A stretch of 64,000 nt of DNA, from positions 17,431,639 through 17,495,638 of the forward strand of contig NC_058141.1 of assembly GCF_011075055.1 (NCBI RefSeq). Direction: 5' to 3'. Positions 11,163 through 25,300 of this stretch are shown in pieces. A program made the translations under genes and the position numbers. This DNA comes from Mangifera indica. Its lineage: Eukaryota; Streptophyta; Magnoliopsida; Sapindales; Anacardiaceae. Within the stretch, counting starts at the first letter, position 1. Every line of letters starts with the position of its first letter. Below the pieces are notes generated by a model. It had not been told where the DNA came from. It saw only the letters and a list, made by a program, of their open reading frames with translations, and made no database searches.

Positions 11163-14100
11163 ACTAATTCATTTGTAAAGGATGATACCATTTTTTAAAA
11201 ATATTTTTCATTCATTATCATAGATAGAACCTTGTTTGGTGAGTTCAGCTGTATGTGTTGATTCTGTCTAGATTTAACTATAGATTGGTCGTTCTATTGT
11301 GTGAAGATTGACTTTGAGATGAACAAGTGAAATGCTACATTCACTATTATTTTCCAGGTTTGTTTTACTTATTTCAATAACTTACATAGCTTATATCCTG
11401 TTTTCTTCGTCTTGTTTAAACACTTTTTAGTCATGACATGTCTTAATTGCTAAAACGGCAAGAACAAGGCATCAAATTCTTCTCACCAGGCACCGCAAAG
11501 AAATTGTAATTACAGAGATTAGCCTTCTTAATGCAGGTTATTAATTAAATGGGATTGATAGATTAGTCACGGAAAGAATTCTTAGCCACTAAATTTAAGA
11601 CAGCGGCTCATATTATTTGATGAATTATGATGATTTGGAAACTGTGGACTCTTTGAATAACCGAGGCAACTGTTTTAAAATCCGGCAGATTTCAACTTGT
11701 TTCTGGGGACCCAACTCCTTCGCAAACATTTTAAACCAGGTAGAGTTACGAGATGAAATAAGAAATTTTATGACTTTCTTTATCATTTTGGCTTAGATAA
11801 GCCAATTCTCTATCTCATTATCGTATCTGGTTCATATTTCACTGCTTATCTATTCTAAACCTTATAAAATCAGCTGTCACATTTTTACCCTGTCTATTGT
11901 CAGACTTGTGACTCTGGTTGGACTTGGAGAATCCTCACTTCTGTATGTTATAATACACTATGGTACTTTGAGTTGAGGCTCGCCAGCCCATGGGCCTGTG
12001 TGAAAGTCCTTTGACTCCGGGTTCTTTTTAGGGCTAACTCGAAATAGATTTGGGCTTAAAGTGAGATTCTAGAAACGACAATTGATTGCCTGACGTGGGT
12101 AAGCTCATGCTCACATGATCACATCAGTGTCAAATGTCAGTAACCGATACAGGGCTCGGTACAAAATTGAACTCAGAGAACAGCAATAATTGTCCTGAAA
12201 TTTGTGTGCTATAATGCGAAACTAGGTGACATTGAGAAACATTGTTAGTGGGGTAGAAATTTTCCTGTCTCAGATTCAATGAAAAGCTGATTAAGATTTA
12301 ATATTGTTTAATTCTTCACTTGAGTTTTTAACCGAGAAAACAGATTAAAAAAATAGGGTGGACCCAGGAGATTTACCCAGTAAAAGATTTGCCGGAAGGC
12401 GTCGACAGCATCGACTGTTTCAAGATTTGGAACATTTTCGATACCAAAGTGGGGCATATAATTATATTAGCTTTAACACAAAATCACAAGTCAACTAATC
12501 AAAAATATTATAATGGTGTTTCTGTTTAGCACAGTACCGGTTCTCCAATTGATAGCCTTCTTGGAAAATCCAAGTATGTCGCTCAAGAATCGATTCAATA
12601 GAATCATCATTTGTTAAATATAGTAGAAACTATACTGATGAAACAGAGTGATCGGTTGCGTGAAAGTTTGGTGATTCATAATGATAAAATTGACCATGTG
12701 TAAAATTGTGCAAAGGCGAAAATTTTGAAACGTTGCAACGGATACTAATTCGGCTAAAATATTCCAATTCGAGAAACAAAGGTGTCGGCAGCACCAACTG
12801 ATTACATTTGCTGCAAGAGGGAATGCTTCAAGGCTGCATTTGTGTGGAGCTCTGGGCCTTTAATACGTTTCCATCCAATGATGGCTCAACAGCGTATGGG
12901 CTGTTGTCCTTTTTTGCTTTGCAAAATGATATGCACTTGCTTTTGCATTCTCTCATCACAAACCATAAAGAAGAAGCCTGAAGGCTCTAGCAGTCGAATA
13001 TAATTAGATAAATTTATATTTCTATAAAAGTAAACCCAGTAATTTTTTTTATTTACTTTCTGTTAAAGACTTATAACCAATAGACTTTCGATATGAAATC
13101 TTGATGGGTCAATATATTGATTGATGATGATCCATCAGCATAAAGATTATTACCAGAAGTTTAGGTATTTCAGTGACCGCAATTAAACAAGTCAACCTTC
13201 TAGAAAGCTTCTCTTTCTCTCAAGGAATTCGTTATCTTGAGGATAAGTTGAAGGATTCAAAAAGTAAGGGGTTAGGTGTGTTATAAAAAATCTTGAAGAT
13301 GAATCAAGAGCAAACACATAGATTAATAATGCATATCATGTCCTACCAATAATGGGTTCTTCAATAAAATCAAACACAGGTGATAATAAGCAAGGGTTTT
13401 CTAGGTTCAGAAACTATATTCTAAATATCAACACTTTTTCTGACTATTTTTTATTCTTTAATTGGTATAAGAATGAGGCATAAATTACATCATAACTTGC
13501 AACTTAATTTTAAATGAAATTCCATTCAAAATTCAAACATTTCGGCCAAGGGCCAATTGCATGTATCTTGAGATCAGACTAAGAAAAAAAAAATAATGAC
13601 TAGCATATATAGGTAAAGGTAGCAGAATAAATAAATACTGGGCTCCAATTAAAAAAGGAAGATGAGGACTCCCAGAACAAAACAAAAAAACCGATAAATA
13701 ATCATCACAGTTTGGTTTCTCTTTTTGAGCTCCCAAACGTATGAAAGAAGCAACGATTCTAGTCAAAGAGTCGCATACTAATACTTTATTATTTGTATAA
13801 TTAAATAATTAGTCACAAGACTAATATGATAGAATGATGATGTAATGGAAGAACCGAAGAATCCTGAGCGTGTCTCAGAAGCAAACCCTAGACTAGAATA
13901 TTCCAAAACCGCGTAAAAGCTTTGCCCATCTTCATCACTCTTTACTCCATTAGTCTCTAATCTCTAATGAGTGGACTCCAGTAATCAAAAATTATAAACA
14001 TGTTATGTCTGCATCTCATTGTTTGAACTTAATAATTCTGTGTCAAGAACCCACATCAAAATTTCTGTGAGATATTATATCACAGATCGATCATGATCAT

Positions 14101-16161
14101 GTGATCATAACTACACCGCTGGGATCATGATTTATGGAAAGGTATTCAACATTCAGTAGTTTGAAATTATAAATCAGATTTAGACAAGTTGTTTAAAATT
14201 TTTGTTATTTGTAAGTTGGAAAGTGAAGTGTTGAGATCTGGGAAATCTCTTACATTGTAGTGTAACTAGAGACGGCATGATTCTCTGTAGAGCCAAACTC
14301 ACGGCATAGATATGGCCACGTACTTGTGATGTCATGTACAGGCAAAAGATGACCGTTCGATCATACACGTGCGAGATGGCGGTGTGAATATGGGACCCAT
14401 TCAAAGTATAAAGGAATAAAAATGGTAAAACGTGTAGGGTAATTGCATTAGCATGGATGCGAGGGATGGAGATGGAGACACCGGGCCGTGTATTGTGGCA
14501 AGGTCTTCGGCTTGGATTTTGCTAGGCAAATCTCTTTAGCGTCGCCAAACTCGTCTCTTGGGTTTGTAAAAAGATGTAATTTTTTTTTCAGCCAAACGTG
14601 TAATGTAAATCATACTTTTTTACTGGAAAGTTAACCATATTAACGTAAATAGGGGCAAAAACTGTAATTACCATGTTTCCTTTTCACTTTTTAAAACCTA
14701 ACTAAATACAATTAACACATTCAACCTTTCTTTATAACTCAAGTCTCTTTTATAAATGAATCTTTTTCTCTCTCTTTTTTCCTCATATTTTAGAGATTTA
14801 AAGTCATTCCTATACCCTTCTATAGTAATTAATTAATTAATGTTTATGAAATTAATTAGATTTTAAATGCTAAAATGTGATTTATGCAACAAATTCAAGT
14901 CCTGCTTCTATGGGTATGTTTTTCTTTTAAATTTTGAAAATAACAGTGAATTTCATGTTAATTTATCATATCAGTAGGATTATATAATTTCTCACTCTGA
15001 TTATTGCAAATTACAAGGATTAGATGGCGAAATCCATGCCCTAATAATCATAACACATGAACATCCCAATCCCTTTAAATATGTACGGAATTGAAAGTAT
15101 TGAATTCATGATTTCAAGAAGTGCGTTGTTCAGCAGCAGGCCTTGATCATAATTGTCAATGAGCTGATAATGAAGAAAAAAGAAGATGAATGAACGAACG
15201 ACTTCATTAGTGTGAAATTTATATCTATACTAATAAGCGTGCGATTCCTCACGTGCATAAACTTTTCCTTACGATGTTCCACCCCCACCCATATAAAAAG
15301 AATAAAGCGTCCATTGAATTGAATCATTTACATCCTCATTTCACACTTTAATTTGAATCTTATTCCTGCTTCAACTTCAGGTTCGTTGTTTTTTTTTAAT
15401 CTACAGCACTCACTCTCTGAAAACCAATCCATGCATTTGAATCATTCAAAGTTTCAAACACTAGACTATATAATTTATGTTATCTACAGCTAGCGTTAAT
15501 TTTCTTTTGTATTATTTTAAATAACCCTCGATTCTATACAACACATATACATCTAAAATACATTATTATTTAGACCCCACATATATTAATCTGGGGTATG
15601 AGTCAATTAATTATATAAATAATCTGGCGTAAATATAACAAGGTATTGTGATTATATAAATAATTAAAAAGCTAAAGGCTAAAAAAGAAAAGCTAGTGAT
15701 CGAGCGAATATCTTAAGAGGATTCATGAAGTGCCATGCACACACGACATGACACGAGCGAGCGAGCGAGCTAGCTTCAAATTGAAAACCTTTTATGCCGT
15801 AAGAATCTCACGTGTATCCCAACTCCGTTCACACTGTAAATCGGTTAATGGGTCAAACTCTACGTATGAAAGCGTCGACCACCGTATTGGATTGCTACTG
15901 AACTTATGCATTAAGTTTCACACCGGTTCTGTTTATGTCCGTACACAAATGTTGACCTACGATTACCGGTGAATTTTTGTTGCCTGCCATTTAGCCAACC
16001 CTTGAATTGCTGAGCCTTATTTGGTTCTAAATTAATCTCTCTCATTCTCTCTCACCTGATCTAGCTTATAGACTAGATCAAACACTATCATACTCTCTCT
16101 ATTTTCTCCATTTCTTTCTTTTTAACTTCTGTCGATGAAGAGCTTGTCGTTATAATTAACC
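11163..16161. other. Intergenic region between UPB1 and the WRKY gene
   Basis: Five kilobases without a gene I can support. Open frames here are short, and I recognise no product from them. Tandem GAGC units occur at about 15756-15770. The last few hundred bases should be the promoter and leader of the WRKY gene; a CT-rich leader precedes its ATG. No tRNA, rRNA or known microRNA precursor was recognised. Confidence 0.4.
15851..15957. promoter_or_regulatory. Two W-box cores upstream of the WRKY gene
   Basis: GGTCAA (reverse complement TTGACC) lies at 15851-15856 and TTGACC at 15952-15957, about 310 and 205 bp before the WRKY start codon. W-boxes (TTGACC/T) are the binding sites of WRKY proteins, and WRKY promoters often carry them for auto- or cross-regulation. 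Two matches in this distance are not statistically strong without a background count. Confidence 0.4.
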
Positions 16162-17444
16162 ATGGAGAGCAAAGAAACTAAGGATATTGTCGGAGGCTCT
16201 TGTTTTCCTGATCATCTATCAAGTTGTTACCCGTTACAAGGCATGTTTGACTTCTATGAGGAAGACAAGAACTCATTAGGGTTTATGGAGCTACTGGGAA
16301 TTCAAGACTTTGGTTCTTCTTTATTTGATACGGATGCGGTACTGGTACAGTCCACGGCACCATCCTCATCTCCAAATCCAACTCTAGTTACTAAGATGGA
16401 ATCTCCCGATTTGTTGAATCAACCTGCGACACCTAACTCTTCTTCTATTTCCTCGGCATCGAGTGACGCTGTGAATGATGAACAGGTTAAAGTGGAAGAA
16501 CAGGAAGAAGATCAACAAAAGTCCAAGAAACTGTGAGTTTTCATACTATTTCTCATGCTTATATTGCACTTTAAAGAAAGTGATTAAAGAAATTTTCAAG
16601 TGGGAAAATGATTTCTTTGGATGTTATGTGTATCTTATTTGCGTTACTTAAATTTTACAGAGAAACACATTGGGTTCTATTGGTTAGAAATGTTGCGCGG
16701 CTTTTGTGCTATGTGATTTGAAGATAAGAATTTGATGATGTAAATTTTGTTTGGTTTTTTGTGTTTGTGGGGCTAGGTTGAAACCCAAGAAGACAAATCA
16801 GAAACGACAGAGGGAGCCCAGAGTCGCGTTCATGACAAAGAGCGAGGTTGATCATTTGGAAGATGGATACAGATGGAGAAAGTACGGTCAAAAAGCTGTT
16901 AAAGACAGCCCCTTTCCTAGGTACTAACTTCAATGTTAACTCATTTACAACCTTCTTTTCTCCAATGGTATATGTCAATTTAGATGAAAATTAGTTAACT
17001 TTTTTAGATCGAATATTGATGGGGTTTCCATTATCTTGTTTGTGGTGGATTCACTTGAAGGAGTTACTATCGTTGCACCAGCGCATCATGTAATGTGAAG
17101 AAAAGAGTAGAGAGATCTTTCAGTGATCCAAGCATTGTGGTGACGACTTATGAGGGGCAACACACTCATCCAAGCCCACTACTACCACGGCCAAGCCTCG
17201 CCGGAGTCCCTCCGGGGACCAGTGCTACCTTTGCTATGGCAATGCAGGGAACATTATCTCATTATCAACATCAGCAACAATCCTTTTCGATGACTTGCCC
17301 ATGAATTGTGGTAGTTATGGTCCTTCAACAAATGCGGCTGCTTTTCTTCGTGATCGGCGTCTATGCGCCGCTGGTTCTTCCTTGCTCAAAGATCATGGGC
17401 TTCTTCAGGACATTCTTCCTTCACATATGCTAAAGGAAGATTGA
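16162..17444 (+). CDS. WRKY23: WRKY23-like group IIc transcription factor, frameshifted near its 3' end
   Basis: Exons 16162-16532, 16777-16920 and 17061 onward, with GT-AG introns and consistent phase. The second intron splits the arginine codon of the PR/SYYR position, as is usual in WRKY domains. The domain has WRKYGQK at residues 157-163 and a C-X4-C-X23-H-X-H zinc site (Cys177, Cys182, His206, His208), which places it in group IIc. The flanking [19 protein letters not shown] and [10 protein letters not shown] resemble WRKY23. As assembled, the frame stops at 17302-17304 after SFSMTCP (252 residues). The next frame then continues with DDLPMNCGS and ends with the typical [16 protein letters not shown], stopping at 17442-17444. 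One T is apparently missing from the T run at 17284-17287. The residue after KAVK is Asp167, where the family usually has Asn. It is a nuclear DNA-binding regulator. Confidence 0.87.
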
Positions 17445-19344
17445 TTATTAGATGATTAGTATATTATTACTGCTATGTAGTTCCCTTACTGACTTTTGTA
17501 TAAGGTGCAGATGGAAATCCCATAGCCAATATGTGTAATCTTCTGGTTGAAAGTAGCATAGCTCATCTTTACGAAGGAACTCACTGCACCTTACTTTAAG
17601 AATATATTTGTATAAAGGTTTTTGATTCTATGCAGGAATTAGTTTCTTTTTTTCTTTCTTTGGGTAAATTTTTACCCTTTTTAACAACTGGGTTTTCATC
17701 TTATGCAGGAATTGGTGTCTCTTCTTCTTTCTTTGGGTATTATGAACCTTTTTTTTTTATTGGTATGGAGATTGTAGGGACTAATGAATCAGAGTCGTGG
17801 CCCCTCGGTTGTCTTGTTACTTTGTTTTTGTCTTCCAAGGAATATGCATTGATTTAGTGAGAATCAGAGTCAAGATTTTTGAGGGCTAGTGTTTCACTCT
17901 AGAGAACAATAAATAAGACCACACCTTTCCATGTCTAAGAATCCACAAAACCAATTATTTTGTTAGAACGGGTCTCCAGTCGTGAAAATTAGGTGAGCGA
18001 AAATTAATGTCCTGTCTGCAGATATGATTTGGAAAGGGGTATACAATAAGGAAGAATAACTGACCCACTGACTTAAATGCCAGTTTTTTTATTCTACAAA
18101 AACGGTGATACGTGATTGGGAACAAACTAAACAACTGTTAGTCACAAAAGCCAGTAAAACGAAGCACCAAAACTTGAGCCATTCCCTGCAACCTCCGATC
18201 ATTCTTCTCCTAATGAAAGAAGAAACATGGCCTTCACCATTCAGTAAGTGTTCTTGTAACTCTTTCTATTAAGGGATTTGATGAATGCGGGCAACCCTCA
18301 GCTGTTAAACTGCAACAACATTTCTTCATATTACAGAATTTTAACCAACAGGCAGGCCTTTACGTTCAGGAAAATCTCCTGTTGTCTCGTCTACTTCACA
18401 CTCTGACAACCATGGAACCACACCGAATTAGTTGATTGAATAAATCTGAAGATACAGTGACCAAACTCATCACCCACCACTACACCGGATAAATTCAAGA
18501 CCCAAACTTATATATTTTTTATAAAAAATTTAATACTTTATTAGTTTTATTATTATATGCATATAATTTAAATTCTGCGACCGGCAAACCATCGGCTTCT
18601 ACTTCTGCTTCTACTTATCGAGGATTTGAGGATCCATCCAAATCTGCACGCGTAAACATTAAATATCATTTAACAATAGTGTCATGTGCAACTTGCAAGA
18701 CCAGTCATATCAATTATCACGTCTAAAAAAATTAAAAATAATCTCATCTCATCGTACAATTCCTTATTTACAGTTTTTCTAAGTTTTAAAATTAAACAGT
18801 ACGAAAAGAATTGCTGAATTTTCCGCCTACCTGGTTATAAAATTTTATTGGCATGGAACAGAGGCCCTCCTTTCCATCTAACATCTAACATATTACAAAC
18901 CAATAAAAAACCTAAAATTCTTGTATGGTACACCTCACAATAATCACTGGCAGACCAATGGAAGCCTCAATCATCCACCTGACTCCAGTTTATGAGCTCT
19001 TTATAGCCCATGCCCTAGTTCTCAAGTTAAATATGTTTTGCATGCCTCGTTTAACCAGGAAGTTAACTGCAAATCAAAAGGGGATTTACATTTAAGAAGA
19101 ACAAGTAATAACAAAGTCAAATGAAAGATGATAACTGAAGTAGGTCTTGAAAAATATTTAAACATGTGCCACATATCTTTAAGAATTCAATCCAATCCAG
19201 CCAAAAAAAAAAGAGAAAGTGATCTAGTGAGTCTCCTGAATGGCACAGTGATCAAACCAGAAACTTTATTAAGCCAGAAACATAGGGAACAAAACTTTAA
19301 TCCTGAGTGGAAATCTATTACAAATATTTAATTACTAGTACCTG
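17445..19344. other. Convergent intergenic region between WRKY and FCA
   Basis: The WRKY gene and FCA point toward each other, so this stretch should hold both 3' untranslated regions. Just after the WRKY gene a short segment (TATGCAGGAATT...CTTTCTTTGGGTA) occurs twice, at about 17632-17667 and 17703-17740. It is a small local duplication. No other gene is supported. Confidence 0.4.
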
Positions 19345-22300
19345 TTAAACACAGGCTCGATCAATTACTGGACTTGTTTCAGACTGCAATTGTAGATGAT
19401 CCAGTTCCTGAAGAATCACAGCATACGTGAATAAAGCTACAGAGAAACCCCAAGCAATCAAAGAAAGTAGCAGTTTTTTATACCTGATCTTAATAAAGAT
19501 GTTAAAACAGTTAATTAGAGAGAATTTGCACCCATGTACAGATTTACATATATATATCCACTTTTCTACCGTGATTAACAGTTAATGCACACAGACAAGC
19601 TCTACTTTGTTTGAGAATATATCATACCAAACTGTTGTTTTAAACAGTCCACAGGAGGTTCAACCCATTTTGAAGGGCTCACAGTTCATACAAAATTATT
19701 GTGAAATTACAAGATTAATCAACTCATTATTATAATTTACATGATTTATGATTACTTTATATCAGGCTAGCACATGTCAGTAATCCACCAATAATTAGTA
19801 TAAATCAGCATTGAAGGCCTTGTAGATATAAATTAACTCATGGAAGTGCAGACCTCCAAACACAGAATAAAAGTACAAATTTCAATCCCTGAAATATATA
19901 TGCAAGCAACATAGGCATAAAACTTTCAGTGGATTAGACAAATCAACAAAGGTTACATTCTCATTGAACTTCATTATGAGCTAACAAGCTTCCACAGTAG
20001 TAGGACCATTACATAACAAGCGAAAAAAATTCACCTAGAAAATAGAAAACAATATATTTGAATCAGAAGATATTTACCCCTAAAATTAAGTATCAAAATC
20101 TACTCTTCTCATTTTTGCTAACCAGTTCTCACTAGCTAGTTGTGAGTTTGCATAAAATGCTCAGCACAATTGGCTATAATCTCAGCACTATCAGAAATGT
20201 ATAACTAAAGCCATATAATTGTCCCAATGCAACAGTATTTGCTTTGTAAACAAAAAAGAAAAAAATATTTCTCACAGATACAGAGATGGCAGGTTGTTGA
20301 AGATGAAGTTTCTGATGGAAGAGATGTGACTGAAGCTGCACTTCTTGGGTTTGATCAATTTCTTGGGTCAAAAGAAGGCATGAATTTGATGAAGGCAGCT
20401 CGCTTGGATTTTGCAGCTTTTGCTGCTTCTGCAACTTTTGCTCATATGATACATATTCCTCAGGCTTATCCCACTGTTGCTTATTTAAAATAAAATTAAA
20501 AAATCAACCACAATCCTCCAAGGATCAAACCACAATAAAAGGGTGCAAGAAGGTTGACAAAGGCAGAAAACTTACTTTACTTTCACAAGTCTCACAATTG
20601 TAGTAGTACTTATATCCATCAGGGCAAGTGTGCTCACTCCAATCACATTCAAGAGAAGATTCTGTATTTGGACTTTGAGGTACTGAAGGAACTGTTAGCA
20701 TGCAAGCACTTGTCTGATGAGTGTTCCCAGTCCTTGGAGACTGCAAAAAATCGAAAATGTAGTAGGAACTCTAAACACCCGCATAAATCAAATTAATCTT
20801 TCATATAATGAAAAAAAGAAAATGATGCAAGTAATGAACAAAAAGATCGATTTGCATAGTCATTTCAAGTAATTTTTTTCGGAACTTAGGTGTTTAAAAA
20901 CTTGTTTTGATTTTAATGTTTCCTTATGTGAGTAGAACTTAATTTAGGGCTTGGCCTATAAGTAGGACTTTAAGTAGTTTTGAAATAAGAATTGGCTTAA
21001 AACTGAAAATGATAAATGTTGGCTTTTCCTTTCCTCTAATTCCTCCTACTTTCTCTCATTAGTTGTTCTTCAAGTTTTCTCCTCTTTCTTACTCTCACTT
21101 TTTGTTCAATCAGTCCTACCGGTAAGTTCAAGCATCAGTGGCAATGCTGCACTAAAACATCAACATCAAAATGTTAAATGTTGGATTTTCTCTAGTTCTT
21201 CCCCTCTCTCGGTTTCTGTTCCATCAGTCCTAGTCCTAATTTCAAGCACTACCAGCATGCTGCATTAAAACATCTAGGTGTGAAATCAATTTCTCAAAAC
21301 AAATGGATAACTTGCATTCCTTACATATCAATCAATGTAGTACCTCAAGCCTAGTAACCTGGGAACTTTGCTGCTGCTCTAAATTTTGAGTTAAGGGATG
21401 TCTTAGATGCAATTCCTTTGGGATCTCAGAGGCCATTTGTTGAGATGACTGAGAACTTTGCTGGAGAGGGTGTGTCTGCTGCAATGCCATCTGAGACAAC
21501 TGTGAAGGCGGTTGCAGCAGAGAAGAGTGCAATTGTTGTGTGACACTTCGGGCAGCAGCTTCTTGATTTGCCAAGAGGGAAACAGCTTGTGGCTGTGAAT
21601 TAGTGGATATATGTTGCAAGGGATAAGAATTATTAGGGGGTATACGGCTTCCAATTGAATCACTAAGATTGGGTGCAAGCCTAGAACAAATAAACAAAAG
21701 ATATACCAAATCAACTAATTAAACAAAACATGAAATTGAAACAGGCAACCAGAAGAATGGCAACAAAAATTATACCTAACTGGTTCTTGAGGATTGAGAC
21801 CAAAACTTGGACCACTAAATGCAAAACTGCCCCTGGAGAGAGAGAGAGCGAGAGAGGAAGGCAGTCACAAAAATTGGCTTAACTGATCAAACTTTGACAT
21901 ACAAACCGCTAAGCATCCATTCTCATGTTATGAAGTCAATATTGAGCTTAAGCAATTTTTCCCCAAAATAAAATAAAAAATTTGGTCTTAATTTCGGTAA
22001 ATATATATTCATATTGGTCAAACTTGCTGGGACATAACAAGGCAGACTCAAATTCTTTCTGACCTAACTAAAGAAAACCCTCCAAGGAAATATCACCCAA
22101 AAAAGAATTAACTTATTGATCTTAGAAAAGTTGTCTATCAGGTAAATGATTGACATCGACCCAAGTGAAGCAGATAAATGCATTCACCATCTAATGTGAA
22201 CAGGAAATGAAGATTTACTGAAAATAGACCATTAGCAAATTAGTGTAATTCATTAACTGGCTAAACTTGGAAAGCAGACCTTACAGAGGGAAAATTGGAA

Positions 22301-25300
22301 AATCAAGTGCTTGCTTGATCAAAATTAATTAAGTTAATTCATCTTCTATAACACAATGCAAAGGATTCATTAATCTCACAAATATTGATAAAGAAAAAAT
22401 AAATCAAAGCAGTAAAACCTTTGTTCTCCAATCCTTGGTTTCTTGGGATCCGCAATCCGAACAATTAATGGCTGATCAGAACCCTAAATAAAAAAGAAGG
22501 ATAAGGATAACATGATATCCTTTAAAAAGACAATAAAAACAGAGTTACATACAAAACAGTAAATAAACTTTACACTCATTGTGAAAATTCCATTTAATCC
22601 TTTGATTGCTGCCAGTGCCATATCCCTATGAGAGAATTGAACAAATCCACATCCTTCAAAAAATTCAAGATGTATCTCAGAACACAGGTGAACAAGAAAG
22701 TTTGTAACATAAATCTAAATATTCAGATAAAAACAATCTTTTTGAGGCAGTAAAAACAGAAACAAGAAATGAAGCAAACAGATGGCCTTTGATGCATGAA
22801 TCACTATATCATGGATGCAACAAATCTCTCCCTATATATATTTATAAAAAAAAATATTGCTCCACTTCTAGTAGAGTGTACAAGACTGCCAGGGAAGAGG
22901 TACAGAGTGATAATGCATTCTGATTTACATGAAACAGAAGAGCAAGCATGATCATCCAATATGTGCAATCTATGTAATATCCTCAAAATTAAGTGAAGAC
23001 ATAAAACAAAATAAGAAAAGTAGACAAACCACGACTTTGCCTCAGCTCATCACGAACGATGTAAATATCTTCAACATGCCCAAACGAGGAAAATATCTGA
23101 CATAGAAAATAGCCATATAACTCATAAATCCTTAGAAAATAAAACCAACATTGATTCTCCTCAGCTTACATGCACTGCACACTTCTGAATTTTTTGTTCT
23201 ATGACAAGTACTCTATTCAGTCCCTAAATGTGCAGCAAGGTCAATTTTCTCTCCTGAAAAGATTTAAATGCAAACCATTCTTAACCATAAAACAAGAAGT
23301 CGAAATTATCTTTGTGTTCATAGTAAATTTTAGTATTTTTGATTCAGTGATAAATGCTAATTCCTAAGACAAGCATTTTCACCTAATCATGTGCAACAAG
23401 GCCCATTTCTAACTGGAAAAAATTTTATAAGTGAACATCTGTTAAACATAACCAGAAATCCTACAGTTAATTGCTACTATTAATCATGACTTGAACACTT
23501 GACTTCAAATCTCAATGATTCTATTGCATACAAATCTTCTTTTCATTTGACACTTTAATGTCATGTATACTGCCTATGACATATGTACTCTTGCATGTCT
23601 CCATATATTATAATGAAAGTAAGTAAAACTGGGGAATAGCACTTAGTTTATTAACTTAGGACACATAAATGGTCATGGACAAGGGACATACATCCTCTAT
23701 TTCCTTTTTGAAGCTTGTTTGCTCAGGCCACCAACATACAACTTTTCTGGAGGAGCCACTACAATAGCACACATAAAAAAGTTGACCAGATAAGAACAAA
23801 AGATAGATATATCACAAAGTAAACATGGAATCTTTAAGTTTTGAAAACACAGATGAGCAAAGATGATGACCTAGAAACATTGTGCAGAAACAAAATATGG
23901 AGATATAATTCTCCCTCAAAGAAAGTGTCTAATACCTATATAAGGAAGCTGGTAATCACACACTGTCAACTCAAGCCAGAAGAAGAAAACAAAAATAGAG
24001 AAATCCAAAGGACCCTTACCAGGTGCAACATTAAATATAACTGAATTATACTCATATTCTCATTACAATTTAACGAAGCAATGCCAAACTTTCCATGAGC
24101 ACAATAAAACAACTTTTGTACTCCACTCTTAATCACAAATGCAAAAATTAGATGGTACTAATTGTTAAGAAAAAGCTCATCAACTTAAAGATATTATATA
24201 ATTTCCGGTATGAAGAAAAATGCTTCTGCTAATAAGTTACAAATATTTTATCACAGGTTTACAAATATAAGTAGAGCACAAACAGCATCTAGCATAACAC
24301 CAAGCAAGAAGTATTTAGCTTGCAATCTACTCCCTCTAACAAGCAGCATAAATTATTTAAACTTATGGAGTACTTCAAGTCATATTCTACTAACTCCACA
24401 TATTCGTTTCATCATGTATGCTGAGAAAGGGTTATTTTCACTTGAGTAAGCCTACTTGTATACTAGAGTCCCCCAGCTCTACAGCAAAAGGATGGTAAAA
24501 TACTGATCAGCATGGGCACAAATTAGGGCTTGCAAATTTCTAATAAACACATATCTTATATGTTTAACAGGCAACTGAGAGTTTGAACAAGCTTAGTCAG
24601 AATATGAAATTCTGAACAAAATATATAAGCATATTTAATAACAAACACTCACCGATGCGTTCCCGTTCTCCATCAGCATATCTGACTTTAATCGCAGCCT
24701 GCTCCTGGAAGAAGCAAATTTATCTATTATAAGGGAATGATAGCATCAAGAGGATCTTAGTGAATATCTTAACAGCTAAATAACTCACCCCAGGAAAAAT
24801 ATACTGGTTGTTTAGAGCTCTAATAGCCCTGTCAGCTTCTTCAAATGTCATATATTTAACAAAGCAATATCCTGTTTGTGATCCACATCCATTTAATCAC
24901 CAAAAGTACTTCAAGATAATATATAATGGCAGTAAGATGTTCATTGTGGTACAAATATTTATAGACCGTAGAGACACACACACACACACACAACAAAAAA
25001 GACACAAATAAGCACACAAAGAATCATGGTTATTGATTTATATAAAGCAGCAAGAGAAGAAAAAATCAAAATACACAATTATAATGCTTTATAACACGCA
25101 TGAGTATCAATTGGAATATTAATACTCAATTTTTAGAATACTTAAGTTCTACAACAAATTAAACTCAAAAACAGCACTTCAAGGTGCAAAACAAAGAACT
25201 CTTGGCTATGCAAACATTAACAAGTCATCTGATGAATTAACATGTAAGATGGATTGTGCAGTTCAGATTTTCAGAAAAATAATGCTATATTATGAATTAA

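Noticed and set aside
13533..13766. 77-codon minus-strand frame in the UPB1-WRKY gap
   Set aside because: Hydrophobic AT-rich chance frame with no splice partner, motif or upstream context.
15756..15770. GAGC tandem units as a possible regulatory array
   Set aside because: Only about four units; a simple-sequence run without further structure.
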